This document shows positions 26,675-34,897 of a stretch of DNA of 64,000 bases, piece after piece. The number at the start of each line of letters is the position of its first letter. The stretch's first letter is position 1. A program made the translations under genes and the position numbers. Source of the stretch: Halalkalibacter urbisdiaboli (GTDB lineage Bacteria > Bacillota > Bacilli > Bacillales > Bacillaceae_D); the NCBI RefSeq assembly GCF_002156385.1, contig NZ_MVJM01000001.1, forward strand, positions 886,861 to 950,860, given 5' to 3'. The notes beneath the pieces are model-generated. The model had not been told where the DNA came from, searched no databases, and saw nothing but the letters and a program-made list of their open reading frames with translations.

Positions 26675-26742
26675 TATAAAACTCTAACTTTAGGGGGTCA
26701 CATCAAAGGGAAACCCACCCTTTTTCAGTGCCCTCCTACAAT

Positions 26743-27654
26743 CTACGCATTTACAATGTGAAAAAATTTATATTTAATATTTGGTGTCCAGGCTGTTGAA
26801 TCTTCATATTTCCAGTAGCGCATTCTACTATTGGCGGTTTGGGCATTGACTAACGGTTCTCCATTTCCATCCTTTGCGACGACTATCGTGGAATGCTGAA
26901 ATCTACCATCACCATCAAAGTCATAACAAATGACATCTCCTAGCTCAAGCTCCATTGCGCTATCTCGTTCTTCTCCTTTTAACCCTTGCTGTGCTCCACT
27001 TAAATACCAACGTAAGGAATGAGCCACTGACCAACTAAAACTCCAATTTTCTCCACGATACCACCAGCCCTTAGATCGATTTGGATATCCCGTCATTTGA
27101 GCCCCACCTGCTCGTAGGCATTGCGAGATAAAATTCGTGCAATTATCAGTAAACTTTTTATATTCTGGATTATAATCATTCCACCACCGCTCCGCATAAC
27201 GAACAGCCTCGCGCCGATCATACCCAGAACGAAAACTTTGATTTCTTAAAGGTTGCTGTCTTGACTCAAGCCATGGCTCAGGGGTAATGACTTCGCGCTC
27301 AGATGACTGCTTATCAATTAATTCCTTGTCATCCTTTAACTCACCGTCTTGAAACGTAGCCCGCCGAAGCTGAGCGGTTTCTTCTAAGTATAGTTTCCCT
27401 TTTATCCCGATTAACTGCTCATACTGGACTACATAATCAATCTGTGTTGTATGATTCATATTCTGTGAACGTATAACATCGCCCCTCACAGTCGATTTTA
27501 CAACTTCAGCTCCGCGTTTTTCTAAAGAATTCTGCTTCCGTTCTATACACGCTTTTTCATCCTGCCGACAAAAAAAGGCATTTCTATGACCAACAAAAGA
27601 AGCGTTTCTCTGCTTAACTAATTCATGAATTTGTTCAATCATTTTAGCATTCAT
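26743..27654 (-). CDS. yhbB: YhbB-like amidase-domain protein
   Basis: A 303-residue protein. The N-terminal half (about 1-145) is not recognised; the C-terminal half (about 150-300) is an Amidase_6 (CHAP/NlpC-like) domain. It has DNCTNFISQCLRAGG with the presumed catalytic Cys, FQHSTIVV with the His, and NAQTANSRMRY. The frame continues 43 codons upstream through a hydrophobic stretch to 27783, but AAAGGAGGAATTGAA directly before the ATG at 27654 marks that start. A product with the longer N-terminus would be membrane-anchored, so the choice affects localisation. B. subtilis has yhbB in the same neighbourhood, near trmL and queG. Confidence 0.8.
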   Translation of the reverse strand: MNAKMIEQIHELVKQRNASFVGHRNAFFCRQDEKACIERKQNSLEKRGAEVVKSTVRGDVIRSQNMNHTTQIDYVVQYEQLIGIKGKLYLEETAQLRRATFQDGELKDDKELIDKQSSEREVITPEPWLESRQQPLRNQSFRSGYDRREAVRYAERWWNDYNPEYKKFTDNCTNFISQCLRAGGAQMTGYPNRSKGWWYRGENWSFSWSVAHSLRWYLSGAQQGLKGEERDSAMELELGDVICYDFDGDGRFQHSTIVVAKDGNGEPLVNAQTANSRMRYWKYEDSTAWTPNIKYKFFHIVNA

Positions 27655-27736
27655 TTCAATTCCTCCTTTCTCCCCTCCTAAGCAGTCTATGACATAGAGC
27701 TTGGCAAACATGATACAACTACAAATTACAAGCAAA

Positions 27737-27790
27737 TAAAAAAGGAGATATCCTAAAAGGCTCGTTCTTAACCTTTTGGACATCTCCTGG
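27737..27790 (-). terminator. terminator of the ogt gene
   Basis: On the minus strand GGAGATGTCCAAAAGGTT pairs with AGCCTTTTAGGATATCTCC and runs into TTTTTTAT. It lies about ten bases past the stop at 27800. Confidence 0.85.
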
Positions 27791-27799
27791 TTGATTCGT

Positions 27800-28327
27800 T
27801 TATGAGATTTTCTCTATAGCTCCTTCTAATGAAAGAAGCTGTTCTTTTTTATCAAGTCCACCGCCGTAACCTACCATCGCACCATTACTACCTATTACAC
27901 GGTGACATGGAATGATAATCGGAATCGGATTTTGATTGTTTGCTCCTCCGATTGCCCGAACCGCTTTTGGTGCCCCGATTTCTTGAGCAACCTGTTTATA
28001 AGAACGCGTTTCTCCATATCCTATTTTTCGTAGCGCCTCCCAAACCTTTTTCTGGAATGCTGTACCATATAAATCAATTGGCACATCAAACGAGAAGCGT
28101 TGACCATTAAAATATTCTGTCAGCTGTTGCTTTACTGGAGTTACGGTATGGTTACAACGTATAAGTTCACCTTTCATCCCTTGCTTCTTCAATTTTGCCT
28201 TTAACGTAGCGGTACACTTTTGGAGTGAACCGAAATGAATATGACAAACGCCATGGTCCGTTGCAACGATCGTAAGAGTTCCAAGGGGACTATCCATTTC
28301 ATCAACAAAAAAATATTGCGTTGTCAT
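27800..28327 (-). CDS. ogt: methylated-DNA-protein-cysteine S-methyltransferase
   Basis: A 175-residue suicide DNA-repair protein that takes alkyl groups from O6-alkylguanine. The active-site box IIIPCHRVIGSNG holds the acceptor Cys, and a helix-turn-helix region (YGETRSYKQVAQEIGAPKA) precedes it. The start at 28327 (MTTQYFF) has GGAAGGAAGGGTTGAC before it; the longer reading from 28366 has no ribosome binding site. It lies between queG and yhbB on the same strand. Confidence 0.93.
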   Translation of the reverse strand: MTTQYFFVDEMDSPLGTLTIVATDHGVCHIHFGSLQKCTATLKAKLKKQGMKGELIRCNHTVTPVKQQLTEYFNGQRFSFDVPIDLYGTAFQKKVWEALRKIGYGETRSYKQVAQEIGAPKAVRAIGGANNQNPIPIIIPCHRVIGSNGAMVGYGGGLDKKEQLLSLEGAIEKIS

Positions 28328-28399
28328 GTCAACCCTTCCTTCCGATTGTCCAGTCTTTTTCATCATCTTACATTAGACAAAGACCTTTTTTCCAACTAA

Positions 28400-29539
28400 T
28401 TAATGCTTATTTTCGAGCATTTTCAGCCCTCTATCAATTTCTCGTAGTACTTCCTCATCCTTTTCCTGCTTTTTCGCAGAAATAAGCACCGATTCCTCTT
28501 CTTTGCTACCAATTTTGCCAATTGCCCAAGCTGCAGTTCCTCTAATGACAGGTCTAGGATCACTTTTTACGATTTGTGATAAATTTGGCAATGCCTGTTT
28601 ATCCTTAAAGTGGGCAAGGGCAATAATGGCATTACGTTGAATAGGCTTTTTTCCACGCCACGATCCCGATACATGACCGAACTTTTCCTTAAACTCACGG
28701 TTTCCTATCGTTAAGAGCGGGATCAACTTCGGCTTTGCTAGTTCAGGATCTGGCTCCATTTCAGGATGATGGTGGAAGTCCTTCCCCTTGTTTTCTGGAC
28801 ACACTTGCTGGCAAGTATCACATCCATAGAGACGATTTCCTATCTTTATTCGGTATTGTTCAGGTAAGAACCCTTTTGTTTGTGTTAAATAGGCGATGCA
28901 CTTCTGAGAATCTAATTGCCCCCCTTGAACAAGTGCTCCAGTTGGACATGCCTCCACACATTTATTACAGGTTCCACACTGTTCAGTGAGTGGCTGATCC
29001 GGTTCAAATGGAAGTGTAGTAATAATCTCACCTAGGTAAACATAGCTCCCGAATTCGGGTGTAATAATCGCACAGTTTTTCCCACTCCAACCAATTCCCG
29101 CTCGTTCTGCAACCGCTCGATCTGAAAGCTCCCCTGTATCAACCATTGAAGCCGTTCTAGCTTCTGGAGCTTTTTCTTTAAGAAATGCCTCGAGTAGTTG
29201 CAATTTCCCACGGAGAATATCGTGGTAGTCTTTCCCCCAAGATGCCCGACAAAAAATCCCCCTTCGTTCTTCTCGCGTACTTTTTGGTGGGTTCTCCATT
29301 TTAGATGGATAGGCCAACGCAATCGATATGATTGAACGCGCTTCCACTAGTTTTTTCTGTGGGTAGACACGCTTTTCAATGTCTGGTTCTTCAAAGCCTG
29401 ATTGATACCCGAGCTGTTGTTGTAGTTTTAGTCGATCCTTTAATTGTAAAAACGGGTCTGCAGAAGCAAAACCAATTTTATCGACTCCGATAGTCTTACT
29501 ATATGCAACCAGTTCCTGTTTTAATTGGGCGAGTGTCAT
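28400..29539 (-). CDS. queG: epoxyqueuosine reductase
   Basis: A 379-residue cobalamin- and Fe-S-dependent enzyme that reduces epoxyqueuosine to queuosine in tRNA. It shows both ferredoxin-type clusters (CGTCNKCVEACPTGAL and YGCDTCQQVCPEN), the GELSDRAVAERAGIGW stretch and a C-terminal HEAT-like region (KDPRPVIRGTAAWAIG equivalent). It is closely similar to Bacillus QueG (YhbA) along its whole length. The start at 29539 (MTLAQLKQEL) is preceded by AAGGTGATGGGCTTA. Transcribed divergently from the B3/B4 protein. Confidence 0.96.
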   Translation of the reverse strand: MTLAQLKQELVAYSKTIGVDKIGFASADPFLQLKDRLKLQQQLGYQSGFEEPDIEKRVYPQKKLVEARSIISIALAYPSKMENPPKSTREERRGIFCRASWGKDYHDILRGKLQLLEAFLKEKAPEARTASMVDTGELSDRAVAERAGIGWSGKNCAIITPEFGSYVYLGEIITTLPFEPDQPLTEQCGTCNKCVEACPTGALVQGGQLDSQKCIAYLTQTKGFLPEQYRIKIGNRLYGCDTCQQVCPENKGKDFHHHPEMEPDPELAKPKLIPLLTIGNREFKEKFGHVSGSWRGKKPIQRNAIIALAHFKDKQALPNLSQIVKSDPRPVIRGTAAWAIGKIGSKEEESVLISAKKQEKDEEVLREIDRGLKMLENKH

Positions 29540-29617
29540 TAAGCCCATCACCTTTCTTCAAACTTTTCTTTTTTTTATGCTAAAATAAACAGAAATTAAC
29601 GGAGGAGGCGCAAAACA

Positions 29618-30283
29618 TTGGTTCACATCCAAATCGATCCATTTATTTCTTCTGTCGTACCTAAATTAAAGCTTGGCCTTATTACTTATCATGATATCGT
29701 GATTAGCGATTCTCCACAAATGTTAAAGGGGCGTTTACAATTTTTTCAAGAAACATTAAAAGTTGAGCTTGAGTCAAAAGACTTATCTGAGTTTAAAGGA
29801 ATTGCCGAATGGAGAGAAGTATTTAAAGCTTTTCATATCTCACCATCGAAATATCGCCCTTCAGTCGAATCGCTTTATCGACGAATAAAAAAAGGGGATA
29901 GTCTTCCGCTTGTCCATTCTGCAGTCGATTTGAATACATTTTTTTCCTTGCAATACGAAATCCCATTCGGTATTTATGATTTAGATTTAATTGATGGAAA
30001 TATCAGCCTACGACTTGGTCGACAACATGAAGCATACGAAGGTATAAATGGACGTGAAAACTCACTTGAGGGAAAACTCATCACATCCGACTTACAAGGT
30101 CCTTTCGGAAGCCCGATCGTTGATTCGCTAAGAACTAGTGTAACCCCTACAACGACCAATGCCGTTCACATTCTTTATCTACGTCCTTCAATGACGAAAG
30201 AAGAAGCAGAGCAGTTAGTGAAGGCCGTAGCAAAAATGTTTACGCAAATACATGGTGGAAATGCTTCGAGCGATATCATTTAA
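29618..30283 (+). CDS. B3/B4 tRNA-binding domain protein
   Basis: A 221-residue protein carrying the B3/B4 domain seen in phenylalanyl-tRNA synthetase beta subunits (ISPSKYRPSVESLYRRI, NTFFSLQYEIPFGIYD). Stand-alone B3/B4 proteins are proposed to edit mischarged tRNA, but this one is uncharacterised. The start is TTG at 29618 behind GGAGGAGGCGC. It is divergent from queG with 78 bases between start codons, so the two share a promoter region. A TAAAAT at 29581-29586 may be its -10. Confidence 0.8.
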   Translation: MVHIQIDPFISSVVPKLKLGLITYHDIVISDSPQMLKGRLQFFQETLKVELESKDLSEFKGIAEWREVFKAFHISPSKYRPSVESLYRRIKKGDSLPLVHSAVDLNTFFSLQYEIPFGIYDLDLIDGNISLRLGRQHEAYEGINGRENSLEGKLITSDLQGPFGSPIVDSLRTSVTPTTTNAVHILYLRPSMTKEEAEQLVKAVAKMFTQIHGGNASSDII

Positions 30284-30382
30284 CTCTATAGTAGAATTCC
30301 TTACTGACTATTTTTTTAGTTGTGTTTATTCTTCCTTCTAATAGGGAATTAGTAAAATGAAACCATTAAAGGAGGAAGGTAC

Positions 30383-30823
30383 GTGAGTCAAGAAAAAGTT
30401 TCCGGCATTTTAAATAGGCAAATTGCAAACTGGAGTGTACTGTTTATTAAGCTTCATAACTTTCATTGGTATGTAAAGGGGCCACAATTCTTTACGCTAC
30501 ACACAAAATTTGAGGAATTATATAACGAAGCCTCGACACATATCGATGAATTAGCAGAAAGACTTTTAGCACTAAAGGGAAGTCCTGTTGCTACGATGAA
30601 AGAGTTTTTAGAAACAGCTTCCATTTCAGAGGCAAGTGGAAAGCAGACAGCTGAAGAAATGGTCTCACAACTTGTAGACGACTTTAACATCCTTATTGAC
30701 GAGCTAAAAGAAGGGATGGAAGCAGCTGATGCTCTTGGTGATGAAACAACTGCGGACATGCTTCTAGCGATTCATCAATCATTAGAGAAACATAATTGGA
30801 TGCTACGTTCATTTTTGAAATAA
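30383..30823 (+). CDS. dps: Dps-family ferroxidase / DNA-protecting protein (copy 1)
   Basis: A 146-residue four-helix ferritin-like protein. It keeps the dinuclear ferroxidase ligands of the family (HNFHWYVKG, then HIDELAER) and normal length. Dps forms a 12-subunit shell that oxidises and stores iron and protects DNA from peroxide. The start is GTG at 30383 behind AAAGGAGGAAGGTAC. A second, diverged copy lies at 32404-32835 on the other strand. Confidence 0.93.
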   Translation: MSQEKVSGILNRQIANWSVLFIKLHNFHWYVKGPQFFTLHTKFEELYNEASTHIDELAERLLALKGSPVATMKEFLETASISEASGKQTAEEMVSQLVDDFNILIDELKEGMEAADALGDETTADMLLAIHQSLEKHNWMLRSFLK

Positions 30824-30849
30824 GAAAAGCGGCTATGCCGCTTTTCTTA
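30822..30849. terminator. bidirectional terminator between dps and the aldehyde dehydrogenase
   Basis: AAGAAAAGCGGC pairs with GCCGCTTTTCTT across a short loop; T-rich on the plus side and A-rich on the other. It serves the two convergent genes. Confidence 0.9.
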
Positions 30850-30870
30850 TTTTCTGCCCCTAGCGTAAAA

Positions 30871-32280
30871 CTAGAACGCGACAGATATATATTTGACCTC
30901 TAAATATTCCTCTAAGCCATGATGTCCTCCTTCGCGTCCAATCCCACTTTGCTTCCAACCACCAAAAGGGGCTTGTGGCACAGAAGGCAACCCATCATTG
31001 ACACCAACAATTCCATATTCAAGCTTTTCACTTAAACGAATCGCTCGACCAATATCACGAGTCATTATGTAGGCAGCTAATCCATACGGTGTATTATTGG
31101 CCCGCGCGATAACCTCTTCCTCTGTCTTAAAAGTGAGGACAGGTGCTAATGGGCCAAATGTTTCTTCCTGGATACAAAGCATGTCATCCTTTACGTTATG
31201 AATAATGGTCGGTTCAAAAAACAGCCCTTTTACATGATTACCACCAAATCTTATTTTAGCTCCTCTTTGCTTCGCATCGTTAATATGTCGATCCACCTTT
31301 TTTATCGCCTCTTCATCAATAAGGGGGCCAACTTCCACTCCGTCTTCTAATCCGTTTCCTAGTTTCAACGCATGAACAGCCTTTTCAAATTTCTCTAAAA
31401 ACGCCTCCTCAATTGATTCAGCGACATAAATCCGATTTGCACAAACACAGGTTTGGCCTGCATTACGAAATTTAGAGCCTATTACTTGTGAGACAGCTAC
31501 ATCTAGATCAGCATCATCCATAATAATAAACGGAGCATGTCCACCTAATTCAAGTGAAATCTTTTTCACCGTTTGAGCCGCCCCACTCATAAGTAATTTG
31601 CCAACCTCCGTTGAGCCAGTAAACGTTAGCTTCCGAACTCTTTCATCTTGCTGCCAAGCTTCAGCAATTCCTCTCGCATCCCCTGTCACTATATTCAACA
31701 CTCCATTTGGCAAACCAGCCTCAACAGCCAATTCTGCAATTCGCAGAGCTGTTAATGGCGTTTGTTCTGCTGGTTTCACAACGGCTGTACACCCAGCGGC
31801 TAAAGCAGGCGCAACCTTTCTTGTAATCATAGCGGCCGGAAAGTTCCAAGGAGTAATCGCTGCAATTACGCCAACAGGTTGCTTTTGCACAAAAAGCCGT
31901 TTATTTGCAGCCGAAGCAGGAATCGTTTCTCCATATACCCGCTTACCTTCTTCTGCATACCATTGAATAAAAGAATTAGCATATGCAACTTCTCCCCGTG
32001 CTTCTTTCAAAGGTTTTCCTTGCTCTCTCGTCATCAGCTTCGCAATTTCTTCTTCATGTTCCTGAATTAAGTAAAACCATCGCATCAAAGTTGCACTACG
32101 TTCTCCAGCTGTTTTTTGTGACCAGTCTGTAAAAGCAGCGTAAGCCGCATCAACAGCTGCAATAGCTTCATCTGTACGACCATTTGGAACGGTTCCTACT
32201 AATTCACCATTGGCTGGATTAATAACCTCTATAACTGGAAGATTGCCACCTATCCATTGACCATTAATTAACATCTCCAC
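30871..32280 (-). CDS. gabD: NAD(P)-dependent succinate-semialdehyde dehydrogenase family enzyme
   Basis: A 469-residue aldehyde dehydrogenase. It has the NAD-binding TPWNFPAAM and FTGSTEVGKLL, the general base Glu in LELGGHAPF, and the catalytic Cys in RNAGQTCVCANR. Overall sequence fits the GabD/SSADH group, which oxidises succinate semialdehyde to succinate in the GABA shunt. No GABA transaminase is nearby, so the physiological aldehyde is uncertain. GAGAGGAGAATCA precedes the ATG. It stands alone between the two convergent or divergent dps genes. Confidence 0.87.
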   Translation of the reverse strand: MEMLINGQWIGGNLPVIEVINPANGELVGTVPNGRTDEAIAAVDAAYAAFTDWSQKTAGERSATLMRWFYLIQEHEEEIAKLMTREQGKPLKEARGEVAYANSFIQWYAEEGKRVYGETIPASAANKRLFVQKQPVGVIAAITPWNFPAAMITRKVAPALAAGCTAVVKPAEQTPLTALRIAELAVEAGLPNGVLNIVTGDARGIAEAWQQDERVRKLTFTGSTEVGKLLMSGAAQTVKKISLELGGHAPFIIMDDADLDVAVSQVIGSKFRNAGQTCVCANRIYVAESIEEAFLEKFEKAVHALKLGNGLEDGVEVGPLIDEEAIKKVDRHINDAKQRGAKIRFGGNHVKGLFFEPTIIHNVKDDMLCIQEETFGPLAPVLTFKTEEEVIARANNTPYGLAAYIMTRDIGRAIRLSEKLEYGIVGVNDGLPSVPQAPFGGWKQSGIGREGGHHGLEEYLEVKYISVAF

Positions 32281-32367
32281 ATTGATTCTCCTCTCTCATT
32301 CTAGTTAACTACTTTTTCGCCTTCTCTCTTCTAATCCCCTTCTATAATTGCCTTTACAATAACGGAA

Positions 32368-32398
32368 AAACGTCCCCTCTCTTAAGTGAGGGAACGTT
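32368..32398 (-). terminator. terminator of the second dps
   Basis: AACGTTCCCTCACTTAAG on the minus strand pairs with GAGAGGGGACGTT, followed by TTTCC. It lies a few bases past the stop at 32404. Confidence 0.8.
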
Positions 32399-32403
32399 AA
32401 AGG

Positions 32404-32835
32404 CTATCCTAAATATGCTCTTAGCATCCAAACATGTTGTTCAAGTGATGTTTTGATTTGGATAAACATATCAGCAGTTGACTCGTCTTCTTGTTCAGAA
32501 GCAATTTGGATTAATTCCGACGATTCATTAATAATTTGTTCAAAATCTGCAGCAATGGCTCTAACCATATCAGCAGGACTTTCATTATTCGTTGCCTCTT
32601 GAATCGTTGCTAGTTCAAGATATTCACTTAGTGTAGCAATAGGTCTTTCCTTAATAGTAAGAATTCGTTCGGCAATTTGGTCAATATAGCCTGCCGCTTC
32701 TGTATAATACTCTTCAAACTTAGTATGCAGCGTAAAGAAATCAGGTCCTTTGACATACCAATGAAAGTTATGAAGCTTTGTATTTAGAACATTCCAGTTT
32801 GCTAATTGCTTGTTTAATGCTTGTTTTAAAGTCAT
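32404..32835 (-). CDS. dps: Dps-family ferroxidase / DNA-protecting protein (copy 2)
   Basis: A 143-residue Dps/MrgA-type protein with the same HNFHWYVKG and YIDQIAER ligand motifs as copy 1 but clearly diverged elsewhere. AAAGGGAGTGAATCTTC precedes the ATG. A 15-base operator-like palindrome upstream (32880-32894) suggests control by PerR or Fur, which would fit an iron- or peroxide-responsive mini-ferritin. Confidence 0.92.
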   Translation of the reverse strand: MTLKQALNKQLANWNVLNTKLHNFHWYVKGPDFFTLHTKFEEYYTEAAGYIDQIAERILTIKERPIATLSEYLELATIQEATNNESPADMVRAIAADFEQIINESSELIQIASEQEDESTADMFIQIKTSLEQHVWMLRAYLG

Positions 32836-32879
32836 GAAGATTCACTCCCTTTTTTTCTATAATCCTATTATAATCTTAA

Positions 32880-32894
32880 TTATAATAATTATCA
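32880..32894 (-). promoter_or_regulatory. Per/Fur-type box upstream of dps copy 2
   Basis: TTATAATAATTATCA is a 7-1-7 palindrome. It is one base away from the PerR box consensus (TTATAATNATTATAA) and one base away from the Fur consensus (TGATAATNATTATCA), so the sequence cannot decide between the two. It lies 45 bases before the dps start. Confidence 0.6.
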
Positions 32895-32991
32895 ATAGAT
32901 AACTAATATAATTTAAATTCAAGTAACCTTGTTCTTGCATCGATCTTCATTACACCAGCTCCTCTTTACTTACTCTAAAAAAACACAAAAA

Positions 32992-33018
32992 AAGAGAGTG
33001 GCATTGCACACTCTCTTT
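32992..33018 (-). terminator. terminator of the solute-binding protein gene
   Basis: AAAGAGAGTG pairs with CACTCTCTTT; on the minus strand it is followed by TTTTTGTG. It lies just past the stop at 33028. Confidence 0.85.
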
Positions 33019-33027
33019 CCGCTCTTT

Positions 33028-34701
33028 TTACCATTCATTATTTATTCTCTTTTCAACAACCTCTGTAAAGAATTGCTCATATCCTTCAATATCCAATTTA
33101 TTATACTCAGTTACAAACTCTTCCCACTTGCTCTCGAACTCATCTGGAGAAGCTAAAACAATCATTGGATAATACTTTCTCTTTAAATCCCCTGCTTTTT
33201 GAGCAAATAAATCCGTTGGTGAGCCTTGCTCAACATTTGCACTCCACGTCGGGTACCACGGACGCTCTTCTGGCTCTGCAAATAAATCAGCAAATACTTC
33301 AATATTGTACTTTTCTAAAAGAACTTTATCGCCGTCTGTATACGCAGCACGAGCAACCTCTGCTTGTCTTCTTGGTTCAACAGCATTCCCATCAGAGAAC
33401 GTTCCATTTAGACGCGGCCAGCTCCAGTCGAAATAAGCCATGCCCAATTCTTCCTGATACTCTGTTTTAGCCACTTGTTCGATTTGCTCCGCTGTGCGAT
33501 AGAAGCGGCCATTATCATCGACTTCGTAATGCTCACCTTCAAATCCCCACATGATTAAACGTTGATTCTCTTCTTTAATCATATTATCCCAATACTGAAT
33601 AATACGCTCTGGGTTCTTTGCACTTACTGTAATCCCGACACCACGGTTTGTGATGAATGAATTAGGATCCAAATATTGATCCTTAATGTTTTCATCAAAC
33701 GTAATTGGTAAAGCGACAAAACGACGATCATCATCACCAGCATCTTGTAAATTAACGAGTGCTTGGTTTACTTGCCAACCATAATCAAAAAATCCTAACA
33801 CACGACCTGAGGCAAGCTTTGCTAAATACTCATCATAGTTTGCAACAAAGGCTTCTCTATCAAAAAGTCCTTTAGCATTTAAGTCATTAAGCTTCTTTAA
33901 ATATCTCTTTGCATAATCACTGTTAGCATAAACCTTTGCTTCATGCGTTTCCATATCAACTATCACTTCACCGTCATTCGGATATCCTGCTAAATGCATT
34001 GGTGTATTAGAGAAAGCAAAAAATCTCCAATCATATGTTAAAGCTGTAAAACCGATCGTATTGCCTCCATCAATTTGTGGATATTTTGCTTCATATTGCT
34101 CAATTAGGTCCATATATTGATCAAGTGTTTTTACTTCTGGATAGCCAAATTCCTTTAGAACTCCACGTTGAATCCAAAATGCACCTTGGTCAATATTGGG
34201 GTTTGGAATATAGTCCTTTGTTACTGAAAAAGGAAGGTAATAAATATTTCCATCCTCTTTTTTCATAGCATCTAAATGAGGACCGTAAGCTTCCAATAGG
34301 TTTGGACCATGTTCCTCAAGTAAATCATTTAATGGGATAAATGCTCCTGCGTCAAGGACTTTATCAATTGCGGCATCAGGTGAAAGAAGATCCGGATATT
34401 GACCACTTGCAATCATTGTCCCAATTTTTGTATTCATATCACCAACCAGATGTTCAATTCTAAAGTTCACACCCGTTTCTTCTTCAAAAATTTTACCGAT
34501 TCGCGTTTGATTTGTTTCAATATCGTTTCCAGCACTACCAGCATCAAAATACGTATACGTAATCGGTGATTTATCAACTTCTGTTGTTGCGTCATCTCCT
34601 GATTCGGCTGGTTCTTCCGTCGTACTATTATTACTAGTACAACCTACAATGACAAAGAGTAATAGGGCAAAAATAAAGAATAAACTTTTTTTCTTTAACA
34701 A
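33028..34701 (-). CDS. orphan extracellular solute-binding lipoprotein
   Basis: An ABC-importer lipoprotein of 557 residues (family 1, LplA/YtcQ-like). A signal peptide ends in the lipobox IVGC near residue 20, so the mature protein is lipidated on the outer face of the membrane. It is more distant from the three pectin-locus lipoproteins and lacks their DPDGNGKDD loop. The chosen start is TTG at 34701, because GAGGGG lies eight bases before it; an ATG at 34719 has no ribosome binding site. No permease or ATPase is adjacent, so it must share a transporter or act as a sensor. Two cre-like CC-core motifs sit 35-60 bases upstream. Confidence 0.88.
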   Translation of the reverse strand: MLKKKSLFFIFALLLFVIVGCTSNNSTTEEPAESGDDATTEVDKSPITYTYFDAGSAGNDIETNQTRIGKIFEEETGVNFRIEHLVGDMNTKIGTMIASGQYPDLLSPDAAIDKVLDAGAFIPLNDLLEEHGPNLLEAYGPHLDAMKKEDGNIYYLPFSVTKDYIPNPNIDQGAFWIQRGVLKEFGYPEVKTLDQYMDLIEQYEAKYPQIDGGNTIGFTALTYDWRFFAFSNTPMHLAGYPNDGEVIVDMETHEAKVYANSDYAKRYLKKLNDLNAKGLFDREAFVANYDEYLAKLASGRVLGFFDYGWQVNQALVNLQDAGDDDRRFVALPITFDENIKDQYLDPNSFITNRGVGITVSAKNPERIIQYWDNMIKEENQRLIMWGFEGEHYEVDDNGRFYRTAEQIEQVAKTEYQEELGMAYFDWSWPRLNGTFSDGNAVEPRRQAEVARAAYTDGDKVLLEKYNIEVFADLFAEPEERPWYPTWSANVEQGSPTDLFAQKAGDLKRKYYPMIVLASPDEFESKWEEFVTEYNKLDIEGYEQFFTEVVEKRINNEW

Positions 34702-34734
34702 ATCGACAACCCCTCTCATATTGTGTCGCTCACG

Positions 34735-34762
34735 TGAAAACCCTTACATGTAAGCCCTTTCA
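34735..34762 (-). promoter_or_regulatory. tandem CC-core cre-like motifs
   Basis: TGAAAACCCTTACA (34735-34748) is followed directly by TGTAAGCCCTTTCA (34749-34762); together they make an inverted repeat centred on ACATGT. The pattern equals a CcpA cre except that the central CG is CC or GG. Related single copies lie at 49703, 57008 and 59063. Confidence 0.5.
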
Positions 34763-34854
34763 TTATATAGTTTACTGATACGTTGTCAGGACCCTAAAAA
34801 CTATAGTCCAAGTTTAAAAAACTAAACATCATAAGACGTTGCGTGAATAAAAAA

Positions 34855-34886
34855 GGTATTCTCTAGTCCCCTGACTAAAGAATACC
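34855..34886 (-). terminator. terminator of katA
   Basis: AGGTATTCT pairs with AGAATACCT around the loop CTAGTCCCCTGACTAA; on the minus strand it runs into TTTTTTATT. It lies 12 bases past the catalase stop. Confidence 0.85.
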
Positions 34887-34897
34887 TAAAATAAAGA

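Larger units (their letters stand above)
25233..26705 (+). mobile_element. complete IS3-family insertion sequence
   Basis: A 1473-base element with 26-base imperfect inverted repeats. The left end is TGAACTGCACCCCAAAAGTT..., and the right end, read inward on the minus strand, is TGATGTGACCCCCTAAAGTT.... It is flanked by a 3-base direct repeat, AAG at 25230-25232 and AAG at 26706-26708. It carries overlapping orfA and orfB joined by a -1 slip site. The catalytic DDE residues and both ends are present, so it looks intact and recent. Layout and ends fit the IS150 subgroup. Confidence 0.95.
25154..26737. repeat. dispersed palindromic repeat, copy 4, split by the IS element
   Basis: The left part is 25154-25232 and the right part is 26706-26737. 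Joined, they read GGGCACTGAAAAAGGGAAACC..., then CCCTTTTTCAGTGCCC, the family's central hairpin, preceded by the CCACTGAAAAACTACTTC and GTAATGGCTCCACACATT modules of copy 1. The IS3 element sits inside one arm of the hairpin. Confidence 0.8.

Noticed and set aside
27655-27783. Membrane-anchor extension of YhbB
   Set aside because: The frame is open and hydrophobic, but AAAGGAGGAATTGAA in front of the ATG at 27654 is far better than anything before 27783. Kept in mind as an alternative.
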